Source of the DNA: Halichoerus grypus
Taxonomy: Eukaryota > Chordata > Mammalia > Carnivora > Phocidae
NCBI RefSeq assembly: GCF_964656455.1
Contig: NC_135721.1
Coordinates: forward strand, 84,300,754 to 84,364,753
Reading direction: 5' to 3'
Length of the DNA stretch: 64,000 nucleotides
Each line of letters begins with the position of its first letter. Within the stretch, counting starts at the first letter, position 1. The notes below the pieces were generated by a model. That model had not been told where the DNA came from and searched no databases. It saw only the letters and a program-made list of their open reading frames with translations. Positions 24,370-35,562 of the stretch are shown here, piece by piece. Made by a program: the position numbers and the translations under genes.

Positions 24370-24790
24370 CTTCCGCAAATATTACTGAGCCCCAGCTCTG
24401 TACCAGCAATGCTCAAGTGACAAAAGCATCATGTTCCTCCCATGCTGGAGCCTCCATTCCAGCAGGGAAGAGAGACAAAGCAAGCGGACAGACATAAAAT
24501 TAAAACACCGACAGATCGGAATACATGTTGGGGTGAAGGACATACACTCGGGTATGGGATACAGATGACCGGGCGCGAGAAAGCCACTCCGGACAGCACG
24601 GTCAGGGGAAGCCTCCACGGGCAGGTGGTGTTTCAGCCGAACCCGAAAGGAAGACAAGAAGCCAGGCGTGCCGAAAGTGGGGACGGGAGTGGGCGAGGGG
24701 ACGGGTGCACGTGCAAAGGCCCCAGACAAGGAAGAACTTGAGCACAGGGAGCTGCAGACAAGGAAGAGAGTGGAGAGAAAGTTCCTTTTG
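24370..24790 (-). mobile_element. L2, antisense, long fragment
   Basis: Collinear with reversed L2: attactgagccccagctctg, tggagcctccattccagcag, cacggtcaggggaagcctcc, acgtgcaaaggccccagaca. Unusually CpG-rich for such an old relic. Frames on both strands are accidental. Confidence 0.6.
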
Positions 24791-25119
24791 GCAGCTTGGC
24801 TGGGGGCTGGTGTTCCGGTGGCTCCTGAAGGGTTTTAACAAGAAGTGTCTTGTGTGTGGGGGAGGAGAGAGAGTGCACTCAATTGCTGTTTAAGGTCATT
24901 TTTTTCCCTGCTTTATAGACAAAAGGCTGTGAAAAGGTAAGAATTCCTACAGTTGGCACAGCCTATAGTGGTCCTAGCAGTGGAGATGTAGGTAGGTTAA
25001 AAAAAAATTGCATTCACATAGATGAAAAATGCAGCATAGGGAATGCTAAAGAAATCTCAGAATAATTTCTCTGATCATATAATATTTGAATTCAGGTAAA
25101 AAAAAAAAAAATAGGTAGA

Positions 25120-25222
25120 GGGGCGCCTGCCCGGCTCAGCCTTTAGATCACATGACTCTTGATCTCAGGGTCGTGAGTTCAAGCCCCGTGCTGGGCATGG
25201 AGCCTCCTTAAAATAAAAATAA
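25120..25222 (+). mobile_element. Can-SINE, sense, short form
   Basis: The only plus-strand carnivore SINE seen: ggggcgcctgcccggctcag head, gactcttgatctcagggtcg, gagttcaagccccgtgctgg, then ggagcctccttaaaataaaa tail. The usual double segment between tcttgat and ctcagggtc is shortened, and there is no long CT-rich part, so it is an older short subfamily or an internally deleted copy. An A run (about 25099-25111) lies just upstream. Confidence 0.9.
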
Positions 25223-25784
25223 GTACAGGTCAGTCGTTTGAAATTCATTAAAGGTGGAAGAGGGTTTCGTAAGCAATATGCTGTCAGTTCCCAGCAGGTT
25301 GGGAAATGCTGTTTTAGAGTTTAGAGGTGCTGTCATCTTTGTCAACATTTGTAGTTTGGGGTTGTGGGTAAGGTTGTTGAAAAGGGGATCTCCCCAGAGA
25401 CGCTGAGCATTGCCATTTTTGGGGGTTGTAAGGGTTGTTGCCGTGGTGGGACTTTTGGAAGCTCCTGTGCCCTGGCCTTTGGAATTTCTCCCCCTGGTTT
25501 AGAGACAGTGAAGAAGGAAACGGGCACATTTCAATTTATAAAACTTTGCAGACCATTAAAGCTACCTGTTTTTTCTTAAACAAGTGAGGGCTGTATTTAA
25601 GATCACCGTTTCCTCCAAATATTAATTTTTCTGCGTGAGATTTTGCCTCTTAAAGAGCAATATCCTGACTCCTTTTGAAATAACTGTTCACAAGCAGGCT
25701 CCTTCAGGAAGGAAATAACAGTTCTCAGACTTGCAGAGGTCAATGCTGTTATTACTGGGGTGTTCTTTCTAAGGTTTTATTTCT

Positions 25785-25925
25785 CCCCAGCCTTATGGAG
25801 ATAGAACTGACATATAACACTGTGTAAGTTCAGGTGTACAGCGTGTGGATTTGACACACTTACATACCGCACAGTTCCGAGGTTTTTCACAACTGTCTTC
25901 AGAAATAGGACATTGTTGTTTATCC
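25785..25925 (-). mobile_element. L1M-type 3' end, antisense
   Basis: tggagatagaactgacatat, aacactgtgtaagttcaggt and gtggatttgacacacttaca match the reversed 3' end of old L1 elements. A poly-T run follows at 25926-25944. The 267-codon plus frame starting at 25845 begins inside it. Confidence 0.55.
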
Positions 25926-25944
25926 TTTTTTTTTTTTTTTTTTT

Positions 25945-27320
25945 GGACAGAGAAGTGCTATCGGGGTCTGAAACAGACCCAATTAAGTATATTGCAAGAC
26001 ACTCTTTTGTTGGGTGAGGCTTTTTTTGAGCATCTAAGAAATCTCACCAGAAAAGAAGTCCAAGTTCTGGCTTCTGCACATCAGGAAATGGTTAGTGTGC
26101 CCCAGGCTCGCCTTACAGACCTGCTGGGGAGGAAAACCTTTCTTTCTCTTCCCTGCCCCCCATCCCTGCCCATCTCTTACCCCAAAGGATTCTCCGAGGG
26201 AACCGGGGTACGCTTGAATGCCCCTGGAGAATGGCCACTGTCTGTCCAGCTGTTCCCGGAATCGGCCTTGGAACCCGGCTCTCCTGGGGGCAGGAGGAGG
26301 GAAGAGGGACGCGGGGTCAAACATGGCTGGATTTCCTATGGCAAGGCTTCCTTGCGGGTGCTTTCTTCGTCTGCTCCAAGAAAAAAAAAAAAAGCTCCCC
26401 TGGAAGAGGGCTGGGAAGTCAGATCAAATGTACTGGCTCAGAGCCAAAGCTTGACTTGTCCCCGCCTGAGTCTCAGGCCAGGGACTCCACGTTCTCAAGT
26501 CTTCATTTCTGTCCCGTTGAAACTGATAGCGAAGGTTAATGAGATTAACGTGGCCAAACACTGCGGGCTTCTGAGAAAAGGAGCCAGATCGGTGCCGGCC
26601 ACTGTGAACATAGCGGTGGGGCCGTTCCCGTTGGGGACATTTTCTTGAGCTCTCCTCGAGGAAAACTTGATTGTTGTGATTCAAAAGGGCTAGTCACACC
26701 AGTGGCTACTCCGTAAATGCCTGAATGAGTGCCTGTCTTATTTTATTTTATTTCGCTCCTGACCTTTTCACCAACTTGGCCCAACCCTTGCCACCTTTGC
26801 AAATATACAGTGATTAATATTTTCCGGGATGGGTCCTTTTATTCAGAACAGCCGTTGGGTCTGTGATGAAATGTAAAAGGAAGACCTAGTTGAGAACGAA
26901 CCCCAAGCGCCGTATGGGGCCAGAAAGAGGAGCTATCTCTTTGGTTGGAGGCTTTCTGAATAAAACAGTCTCGAGAAAGGTGGGGAGGAGGGAAATGTTC
27001 GTGTGTGTGTTTATAAGCATTTTTAAAAAAAATGAAATAGAAGCGAAAGGAGGAGAAGGAGGAAGAAATTTTGGTAAATCTATAAAGTCGCCACAATTTA
27101 TGAGAGTTTAAAAGGCAATTTCTTCTTAAGGGGCAAATTCCTAATTTCCCACATAAAAGTATGGGAATTGAATGGTAAATCCTTCTGTGCCGACAAGACC
27201 CCTGAAAAGAGGTATGAAAAAGAGTTACTGTTCCTCTTCCATTCATGTCTCTTGAAAGCCCGTGGATGTGAAACTGCCCTGAAACACACAGCGCTGGGTT
27301 TCAAAGCTGCCCGGATGACT
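25945..27320. other. No gene assigned; partly candidate conserved DNA
   Basis: Unique-looking. The long plus frame 25845-26648 passes through the T run and an A run (about 26380-26393) and is not credible as a gene. 26850-27320 is repeat-free, with AT-rich pieces such as tttatgagagtttaaaaggc. Confidence 0.4.
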
Positions 27321-27329
27321 TTTCAGAAA

Positions 27330-27760
27330 TGATCTATTGTGGTGCTTTGTTTTGTCCGGGTCGCCCTCGTTTTGTTCTGCTCGGGCTGTATCGCTCTTCT
27401 GCCGCTGTCATTAATCCACCCTGTCTACTCCTCCCCATTCAGAGGCACATTTTACCCCTGCCCCGCACTGGGAGCCCTGGGACGACGTGGCTGAAAGGCT
27501 CAGCGTCGCTGCTGTGGAGCGACCAAGGCAGAAAGGCAAGGGGGCAGGGCGGGGTGGGGGGGGGAAGGAGCAGGTGGGGTGCTGGGTGCACAGGCTCACC
27601 TGGGTGGTGAGGGTGTCTGGGAAGAAAAGCACAGGGAGTGGGGGAGGGAGGGGAGCCCGCAACGTGAATAGGATTTATCCGTCTGCTGGGAGCCTGCGCG
27701 TGTTGGGAAAACCTTTTGCTTGCACTTGAGCTGTGCGGCTGAGCTGCTCGGGGAGGCCCT
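27330..27760. promoter_or_regulatory. GC-rich islet with moderate CpG content
   Basis: About 20 CpGs in 430 bases, including runs such as gggtcgccctcgttttg and cagcgtcgctgctg. A G-rich stretch (cggggtggggggggg) is near 27549-27565. Weaker than the island near 49 kb. Promoter or enhancer use is only inferred. Confidence 0.35.
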
Positions 27761-28099
27761 GGGAATGGGAGCTTGGGTAGCCTGCGAATAAAACCGCCCT
27801 TCATTTTCAGTTTTGCTTTGGTTAACTTGCTTGCAGCTAAGTAAATAAGCTCCTTGTCGCTCCAGGGTGGGCAGACTGGGATAAAATGGCAAAGGATACG
27901 ATGATTCATAAAAAAGACAATTACAGCTGAAATCCGTTGTTTGGGTAGTCACTCAAATTTGGTTCCCATCCTTGTATTCTCTGGGACTTATCATTATATT
28001 CAATTATATTCTAAATAGGGAAGATATTTCTTTTTTACTTCTTCTCTGTCCTACACATCTCTCACTCTTAAGCGCAAGGGGGCTGCTCAGAAGTCCTGA

Positions 28100-28550
28100 A
28101 GGGTCCTGTGATATGCTGGGTTATAAAGTAGTAACAAACATCCCCCAAATATCAGTGGCTTAACACATCAGTTTGTTGCTGTCACCACACATCCAGTGGG
28201 GGTCAGCAGGGAGCTCTGCTCATCATGGTGGTTCAGGGACGTGGGGTGTTGGAGGCTCAGTCTCTACACCTTCATCCATGATCTCCGTGGACAGAAGTAG
28301 GTACCTCTCTAGGCTCTCACACTGGCAATTAAATTTCTGGCTCAGATGGTGCTTCTCCTAACAACTAGGTCCAATAGCTGCATCCTACTGGCTGGGGCCA
28401 CGCAGCTCCCTCTTTGGTGTGCAGGAGAAGGAGGAGAACCAGCCATCTGCCAGGACAGATCCTGCATACGTTCTCAGGAGTCAGCAGAGGGCTGCATGAA
28501 AGAACAAAGAAGAGGGCAGCGAACCATTTTCAAAACTTCAACTGAATGAT
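28100..28550 (+). mobile_element. MLT2-like ERVL LTR relic
   Basis: aacaaacatcccccaaatat, cagtggcttaacacatcagt, ggttcagggacgtggggtg and tggctggggccacgcagctc follow the 5' part of MLT2-type LTRs. The 3' part is unclear. Old and non-coding. Confidence 0.5.
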
Positions 28551-28594
28551 AAAGGTCAGGAATTAAACGTATCGAACACAGTATGATTTGCCCT

Positions 28595-28665
28595 AGCCTC
28601 CACTGCCATTTGAGCTGTGTGTCCTTAGGCAAGTTACATAACTTTCATCATGGATGAAGCGAATC
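28595..28665 (+). mobile_element. MIR fragment
   Basis: The core gtgtgtccttaggcaagtta followed by cataactttcatcatggatg resembles MIR. Confidence 0.4.
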
Positions 28666-28677
28666 AGTGGGTTTGAT

Positions 28678-28866
28678 CGGTGGTTCTCAAACCCGAGTGG
28701 GCTTTAGATCACCAGGATCTTTTTAGGGCATTAAGGACAGGCCCCCACCTCCACGGTCTCTGATTCAGCGGGCCTGGGGTTGGGCCCAAGACTGCGCATT
28801 ACCGACCAGTTGCCAGGAGCTACTGCTGCTGCTGGTCCAGGGAACACATTCTCAGATGGTCTCTAG
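28678..28866. mobile_element. MER5-like hAT element
   Basis: It starts ggtggttctcaaacccgagt, has a ctgattcagcgggcctggg centre, and ends near gaacacattctcagatgg. This is the layout of short hAT/Charlie MER5-type elements, with inverted ends now degraded. Confidence 0.5.
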
Positions 28867-29089
28867 ATGCACTCTAGAGTCGGACGTAGAGAGGAAACGG
28901 AATCTTCCCTATAGGGAATGAGGTAGAATTCGTCGATGAGTTGACTAATAACTACAGTAAAGTTTTCGTGTTGCAATTTGACTGGAAAATGATTCACGGG
29001 AGCCCCACCAACCCTTACCCTTCTTGGAGAGCACATTTGCATGTTGGGTTGACACGTATAGTTTAAAGACACATCTCAATTACAAGATG

Positions 29090-29830
29090 TGGTCCAGACA
29101 GCTGTCCTTGTGGGGACAGAGGCGGCCACTCAACTCTGAGCAATTACTTAAAATTAGGCTTGTCAAATTTGTTTAGGGTGACCAGGCAAGTACATACGTT
29201 GACCTAATGTCACTCTTCCTGGAGAGACGTTGTAATGATTTTGTATATCAGTCAAACTATTTAAATACCAATGCCGTCTTCATGCCGTAATCAACATTCT
29301 GGTCAGATGTCATCTTTAGAAGCCCTTGGGGATTTGCATCCCTTAATTATTCTTCAATACCCAAACCAAGCATTCTTTAATTGGTGTAAATTGAACGGTG
29401 TTCCAGTGCAAACAAGGAGAGGGCACACTGATCAATGATTCCGTGCATGTCTATTGGAAAAAGCCATTGCCATTAGATCAAGTCACAAATCCGCAACTCC
29501 ATTTGCTGCCGTGGAAACACCAGCTCACGGAGCCAGCAAATACTATTTCTACTTAAGCCATCACGATTGGCAGGCACGGAGTAAGTTGTGACTCCAAAAA
29601 TCTCATCTTTCAGGGAAAGGGTTAAAAAAAATCCATCCTAAAAATACTTTCCTGTTCCGATGTCAGAAACCGCATTCGGGAGCCTTTTATTGAGAATTCA
29701 ACTAGAAGTCTTTCTATCCTCCTGCGATTTGGCGTCTGTCTCTCTCTTTCTAAATTGGAAACAATATAAAATTTTTGTTAACTTGTCAAGCCGTTCTCTC
29801 CCATGATATCTATATTTTTTGTTCCTGGTA
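29090..29830. other. Repeat-free block, candidate conserved noncoding element
   Basis: No repeat recognised over about 740 bases. AT-rich with a clean gatttgcatcccttaattat near 29330, a caagcattctttaattggtg segment, and CpGs retained in AT-rich context (aatgccgtcttcatgccgta, aatgattccgtgcatg). This fits conserved regulatory DNA but was not tested. Confidence 0.4.
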
Positions 29831-30839
29831 GTGCATGCTCCACCTAATCATACATCGGAACTGTGGTCGGGTACGTGAAGCAGGTGCTCCCTCCTACTTC
29901 TAATATGATTGAAAAAACTTAAGGCACGATACTTAAGAAGCCCAGGAAAAATCCTTCTGGTAAATGTGTCATGCCCACTTTTCACTCTTGTCTCTTTCTA
30001 TCAGCTCTCTCAAATCGATTATCACTGGGCTGGGAAGAAAAAGAAGCAACAAGCCCATCACATGCCCCTGGCTCGGATTTGCCAGTCTTCCGCTCCCTCA
30101 CTCAGAAGGCTGGGCTCTGATACTTGAGGTGTGGTGGCTACATGTGTTCATTTTTCATCTCTCTGGTTTTTGACAAAATGTGCTGGTTCTTGGGGCGGGG
30201 GGCAGCCTTTCAAGTTGATTTGAGTTTTAGAGTGGTCCAGGGCCAGATGCTTCCAGTGAGGAGAGAAGAGGAGTAGAGAGCTGTCAGCTTCCTCGATGAT
30301 CTCTGTTCAGTTGCTTAGATGTCAAGGGGGGCTTCTGGTGGGTAAGCTTGTTTGGGAAGCACATCTCCATGTAGGGTGCTGTCATTTACCCACATCTTAA
30401 CAGAGAGCATATTGCTTGTTTTCAGCAATCTAGCCAAAGGTTTTGAGGGCCTTGCTGCAGGCGTTATGAGGGGGTCTTAGACTCGGGGGGGTTCACTATC
30501 GAGGTCCACTGGAGGGTATCTGATGGCCATCTTCCTGTGCCTCGGGTAAGTTTCATGGACCAGAACAACACCCTTAAAATAAAAGCGCATTCATGCTGGG
30601 AAGCCGAAGGAGATCAATGTTCCTTTATTTGGATCAACGTTGAGAGTCTGAAAGAGCGGACTTGTAAATGGGCAGAAATGATCTGCCCCCTCACAGTTTT
30701 GAGGGACCCCTTAGCATCTGCCATGGGGTAGCTCCCCACCCTCCCTGCTTCATTTTTCTCACCCTTCCTCCCACAGAGACTGTTGCCTGGCTTTCTTCAG
30801 CCCTACGATGGGCACATGGGACTTGAGAGTAGAATCCTC
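29831..30839. other. No gene; unassigned sequence
   Basis: Unique-looking DNA; no exon or named repeat. Confidence 0.4.
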
Positions 30840-30960
30840 AGTTATTCCCTTAGAAGTCATGTTACCTCCCTGGGTTTTGAGTTTGTCACTTGCAAAATGA
30901 GGGGGTCAGATGAAGTGGACTCTAATATCCCTTGGAGATATAACAGCTGAAGAGCTATTT
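30840..30960 (+). mobile_element. MIR fragment
   Basis: gtcatgttacctccctgggt, tttgagtttgtcacttgcaa and aatgagggggtcagatgaag follow the MIR middle in sense. Confidence 0.5.
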
Positions 30961-31029
30961 TTTCCAGTACCAACTCCTGTGGAAGCCAAGGGAAGGGAGA
31001 CCATGCTGCATTTCTTTGAAATCCATGGT

Positions 31030-31165
31030 CTGGCTCCCATTCGTGGAAGTGGGCATCATATGGCCTGGGATCACGTTTAAAACGGAGACTCTAGTTCAGG
31101 AGGTCTGGGGTGGGGGCTGTGACCTCGCTTTTCTGACAGCTCTCAGGTGATGTAGCAACTTGGAA
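31030..31165. mobile_element. MER5-like hAT fragment
   Basis: agttcaggaggtctggggtg, ggggctgtgacctcgctttt and agctctcaggtgatgtagc resemble the centre and right half of MER5-type elements. Confidence 0.4.
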
Positions 31166-31629
31166 CAGTAAGGCCTCAGACAATAGGCTAAGTGAGGCGC
31201 AGGGGTGGGTCTGATCTGCTCAGCACTAGGGGCCCCCGCACACCCTGGCTCAGGTTCTATGATGTTTGAATAAATGAATGCTGTGGGGCATTGGGAGAGC
31301 AGGATAAGCCATGGACTGCTGATCCTATGCTCAGCTCTCATCCTTCCCATCTCCCATTTGACTTGTGACTAAACGGGCCCGATGCCTCGCTGGGCACTGT
31401 GCTTTGTGGGAGCGGGAGGAAGGTGGAGACCTAGGGGAGGCACTGGTGGGAAGAAGCAGGTGCCTCTGCTCCACGTTTGGCTCCTGACTCATCACCCAGA
31501 GGCTACAGCTCTCAAGCGTATACTCTTAGTGCTTTCTTTCCCTCTTGTTGGTTTCCCTTTGATGTCCATTTCAACCACTGCAAATTATTTAGAGGGAGTG
31601 CAGTGTTCCACATAGCATGACTGTGGCTC

Positions 31630-31840
31630 CAAACCTCACTGTTTTATGGAAGGAGCACTGGTCCGGGAGGCAAAGTATATGGGTAGCATTCTGGCTGGCC
31701 CACTAACTAGGGCAGTGAACGGCAGTCCGTCAAATGCTCTGAGCTCTGAAGTAGGAGGAGCCTTTCCAGCCTAATTGTTCACAGGAGATAATGTTTGTGA
31801 AGGTCCTCTGGAATCTGCAGCAGGTGGGTTAATGTGAGTT
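31630..31840 (+). mobile_element. MIR-like element
   Basis: aaggagcactggtccgggag, gcaaagtatatgggtagcat and ggcccactaactagggcag follow the 5' half of MIR with heavy divergence. Confidence 0.4.
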
Positions 31841-32064
31841 TGACTTTTCACTCTACTGTACCAGGGAGAGTCCTCTCTGGGGGCCAGAGCTCATGCCTCA
31901 GGCTTCTCTTGCTGCAACCCCAGACTCTCTCAGGTGTGAGCTTAGAGAAGAAAGTTCTCTTTCCCTCTCTGCCTCCCTCTCTCTCTTTCCCCTATTTCTC
32001 TCTCTTTCTCTGACACATGCGCGCACAAACACGGAAATGTTTGCTTTTGGTATGTAATCTATTC

Positions 32065-32400
32065 TTAGGGCAGGATTCTCCAAACTTGCCTGCTAAGAAT
32101 CAATGTGGGCCCTTGTGGAGCTCCTCCGTTGCCAGGGAACTTCCCTGAGTCAGCAGGTGTGGGGTGGGCAGTGGGAATCGATCCTTCCACCCCGCCCTCT
32201 TTTCCTCTGTCGTTTAAAAGAGTTCCAATGGATTCTTATTTTCAGAGATGTTTAGGAGTGTTTAGTGCAGGGTACCTGGTGTGGCTGCCTTTTGGAAGCT
32301 TTCAAAAACCTTTGTGTCCAGGTTATACCCCAGATCAGAAAATCTGGGGATGGGACCAGGCATCGGTGATGTTTACTATCCCGCAGGGGATTCTAGTGTG
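32065..32400. mobile_element. MER5A-like hAT element, expanded or interrupted
   Basis: Left end ggattctccaaacttgcctg and right part aatctggggatgggaccagg, catcggtgatgtttac, ggggattctagtgtg match the two ends of MER5A, but they are about 300 bases apart rather than under 200, so the centre has gained unrelated DNA. Confidence 0.45.
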
Positions 32401-32469
32401 AAGTCTGGTATGGTTTCTGACTTACTCCCATAGCCCAAGGAAGAAATCAGGGGAGCGCATCACTTTGTC

Positions 32470-32645
32470 TGTAGGCCAGTGATTTCCTAATGTGACCACA
32501 CATTAGAATCGTCCAGACACATTTTAAAAATCCTGATGCCTAGGTCACACTTCATATCAATCAAGTCAGAGTTCTGGGGGTGGGAGCCTGGCGTCAGGAT
32601 TTTTTAAAGATCCCAGGTGATCCCAACGTGCAACAGAGCTCAGAT
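32470..32645. mobile_element. MER5A-like hAT element
   Basis: ccagtgatttcctaatgtga, ccacacattagaatcgtcca, aaaatcctgatgcctaggtc and gatcccaggtgatcccaacg in MER5A order. It lies about 70 bases from another copy of the same type. Confidence 0.6.
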
Positions 32646-32899
32646 TCTATTTGGATGTAAGTTTCAGTGATGAACCATACGGCCCCTACCCTTCAGCCTT
32701 GCTGCTGCTGAGGACGTGCTACCTTTCACCCTTGTGTCTTTAATCACCCCCAAATCTGCTGGAGAGTCCTCTCTCATCTTCGCAGGCACTTCTTAGCAGT
32801 GGACCCCCTTAGCACCAAGCAGGAGGAAAATCCACCTGTCTCTGGCCTTCTTCCCCTCCTGTAGACACCCACATGCTGACCTAGGAGAGGGGGTTTCTT

Positions 32900-33295
32900 A
32901 GTGTATAGTGTTTTGTTTAATTAGGGTGAAATTCACATAATATGAAATTAACCATTTTAAAGTGTAAAACTCAATGGTCCAATTCACAATGATGTACAAT
33001 CGCTCCCTATCTCTAGTTTCAAAACCTTTTATATTTCCCTGGAAAAACACATCATACCTGTCAATTACTCCCCATTTCCCCCTCCCTCTGGCCCCTGGCA
33101 ACAACCAATTTGATTTCTGTCCATATGGATACCTACTCTGGATATTTCATGTAGATGGAATCATAAAATATGTGACCTTTTGTGTCTGGCTTCTTTCACG
33201 TCACATAATGTTTTCAGGGTTCATCTATGCGGTAGCATGTTTCAATACTTCGTTCCTTTTTATGGCTGAGTAATATTCCACTGCATCTCTGCCTG
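32900..33295 (-). mobile_element. L1ME-type 3' region, antisense
   Basis: aaattaaccattttaaagtg, ctctggcccctggcaacaac, tcatgtagatggaatcataa, cttttgtgtctggcttcttt and atggctgagtaatattccac in reversed L1 order. No open frame survives. Confidence 0.75.
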
Positions 33296-33329
33296 TTTTT
33301 GGAATGAAGTTTTCCCGGGCTCAGCCACG

Positions 33330-33475
33330 TCCCTCGATTTACATACTATCTGTGGCCACTTTTGCACTCTAACGCCAGAGCTGAGTGGTCATGGCAGACT
33401 ATACAGCCCGCAAAGACTAAAATATTCACTATTTGGCCCTTTACAGAAAAAAGAAATTTGCTGATTCCTGTTCTA
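33330..33475 (+). mobile_element. hAT-like DNA transposon, partial
   Basis: gcccgcaaagactaaaatat, tcactatttggccctttaca and gaaatttgctgattcctgtt are the right half of the family seen at 10738-10937. The left half is missing at the junction with the L1 fragment. Confidence 0.55.
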
Positions 33476-33559
33476 AATACTATTTTGGGGCAACTTTAAA
33501 TATCATAATCCTGTGTATGGAAATTCTGAAGTTTCAACATAGTTGATTTTTTCTCATGA

Positions 33560-34430
33560 CATAATTTATAAGTTCAGCTGGATGAACAAATGTGATAGAA
33601 AGGCTATGACAATTCTGAAAAAGATGGGTATTCGGCGACGACCTGCCCTACAACATAGTACATATGTCCTGGGGCTATATTAGCTAAAGGATGTGGTGCT
33701 AGTGCAGAAATAAGCAGGTCATGGAAAAGACTGGAAGCTAGGAAAGGGACAGAAACATATGATCAAGGTGGCATTTCAGGTCAGTCGGGAGGAGATGGAT
33801 TAGTCCATAGAGGGTGTTGGACACGTCTCATTGAGACCAACCATGTAGAAATCCTGAAGCTGGATCCCCTTCTATTCCTTTGAAATAAATTCCAGAGGAA
33901 TAAAATATTTATATGTATAAGAATGCATAGAAGTATCAAAAAAATTGGTGACTACCTTAGTAAGTTTGTAGTAGAAAGCTTCTTCTAAGCTTGATAGAAA
34001 AGAGACAATAGAAGGCAAAAGATTGATTAACTTGGCCAAAATTTGATAAAATTAGCTAAAATGGAAAACTTTTGGACTAGAAAAGTAATGTAAGTAAAAC
34101 TTGAAAGATAAAACAAAATTAACCTCAGAAAAGTATTTTTTTTGTTATAGTCAAATGGTTAATGTCTCTAAGAGTAAAAAAATGAAGGAGAATCTGAACA
34201 GAACAAAATAAATAAGGGGGAAATATACAGACCAGTAATAATGCAGTGAATGCAAAAGGCCAGTAAGCATGATACTATGAGTATTCAACTTTGCAAATAG
34301 TTAATATCAATGCAACATTGGTTTAAATAAGATGTCATTTTTGTTGGTATTTATCCGATTGACAAAGATAAGAGCGTGGGGAAAAAGGCTCTGTGATGCC
34401 TTCTTGGGTTCAGTATTTTTGGTGGTACAG
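33560..34430 (+). mobile_element. Old L1 ORF2 remnant, sense
   Basis: Reads in L1 sense order: gatcaaggtggcatttcagg, tcctgaagctggatcccctt, aaataaattccagaggaata, aaagattgattaacttggcc and atccgattgacaaagataag. A-rich, with every frame destroyed. Opposite in direction to the L1 pieces on both sides. Confidence 0.55.
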
Positions 34431-34633
34431 ATCACATTTGTAAATGTAAATACCTTTGTAAATAACATGAGCAACCTGACATCTTGGACAGTTAGTATAT
34501 AGGAAAACAACATAAAGATGTTCCTTGTGGATCCCATGAGTAAAAATTAGCATCACAAACAACAGAAATAGAAAAAAAAGGTGGTCTCTGATGCAGTGAA
34601 AAGCTGGAGACCATCTTAGTTCTCGCTAGCAGG

Positions 34634-34787
34634 TTTTTTTTATTTTATTTTATTTTAAAATTTATTTTATTTAAAAAAAATTAAAGGTTTTGATTTAAAT
34701 TCCAGTTAGTTAACATACAGTATAATATTAGTTTCAGGTGTACAATATAGTGATTCAACACTTCCATACATCATTCTGTGCTCATCA
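34634..34787 (-). mobile_element. 5'-truncated L1 tail with short duplication
   Basis: T/TTTTA tail, then aattccagttagttaacata, cagtataatattagtttcag, gtgtacaatatagtgattca: the reversed 3' UTR of carnivore L1. agcagg flanks both sides (34628-34633, 34788-34793), consistent with a short target duplication. Confidence 0.75.
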
Positions 34788-34804
34788 AGCAGGCTTTTTT
34801 TTTT

Positions 34805-35170
34805 TTTTTAACCCACTTTATGGAGGGTGACGTGTACAATCTGTGCATATGTAATGTATACAACTTGATGAGTTTGAGGACAAGTATACGCCCATGAAGC
34901 CATCACTGACATCAGGATCATGGCCACAGCCACCACCTCTCAGAGTTTCCTCCTGAACCTTTTATTATTATCATTGTTATTTTACTTCTTTGTGATAAGA
35001 TCACTTAACGTAGTATCTACCTTCTTAACAAGTTTTAAGTGTGCAATAAAGAATTGTTAGCTATAGGCATTATGCTGTATAGTAGATCTCCAGAATTTAT
35101 TTATCTTGCAAAACTGAAACTTTGTACCCTTGAGCATCAGCTCCCTATTTCCCCCACCCAGTAGGATTTG
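34805..35170 (-). mobile_element. L1M-type 3' UTR, antisense
   Basis: aacccactttatggagggtg, acaacttgatgagtttgagg, atcttgcaaaactgaaactt and ctatttcccccacccagtag match reversed old L1 3' sequence. Older than the adjacent truncated L1. Confidence 0.65.
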
Positions 35171-35490
35171 ATAAAATAATTTGTGATATATCCACATGAT
35201 GGTTTTCCAAAAAGCCGTTGCAAGTGAGGTAGCATTTTCAACACTGATATAGATTCTAAGTACTCTGTTTTTTTAATCAAGTTTGTAATTATGTTTGCTT
35301 TCCTCTTTTATTAAGAGATTCATCTTCTGGATCCACTTAGGGGCAAAACAATGTACCTCATTGCCAACCTTGTCAAAGCGATGGCTATTACATACCTTTG
35401 AACATTTTACTTCTTTCTTTCTACCAGAGACATTACATTTAACATGTAAGACTTGAAACATACAAATCCATGTTTTAGGACCACGGACTT
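35171..35490. other. No gene; AT-rich, unassigned
   Basis: A short minus frame at 35273-35461 has no known domain. Confidence 0.4.
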
Positions 35491-35493
35491 AAG

Positions 35494-35562
35494 TTCGTGT
35501 GTGTGTGTGTGCATGCGTACGTGTGTGTGTGTATGCACGTACACGTGTGCACGCGTATATTT
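35494..35562. repeat. Compound TG/CA alternating tract
   Basis: TG run, gcatgcgtacg, second TG run, then atgcacgtacacgtgtgcac and gcgtat. Alternates purine and pyrimidine almost without break. Confidence 0.95.

Noticed and set aside
25845..26648. 267-codon plus-strand frame
   Set aside because: It begins in an L1 tail, crosses a T run (Phe stretch) and an A run (Lys stretch), and shows no domain or coding bias.
28100..28550. Intact endogenous retrovirus
   Set aside because: Only LTR-like relics are seen here and at 13335 and 44840; no gag, pol or env region is present.
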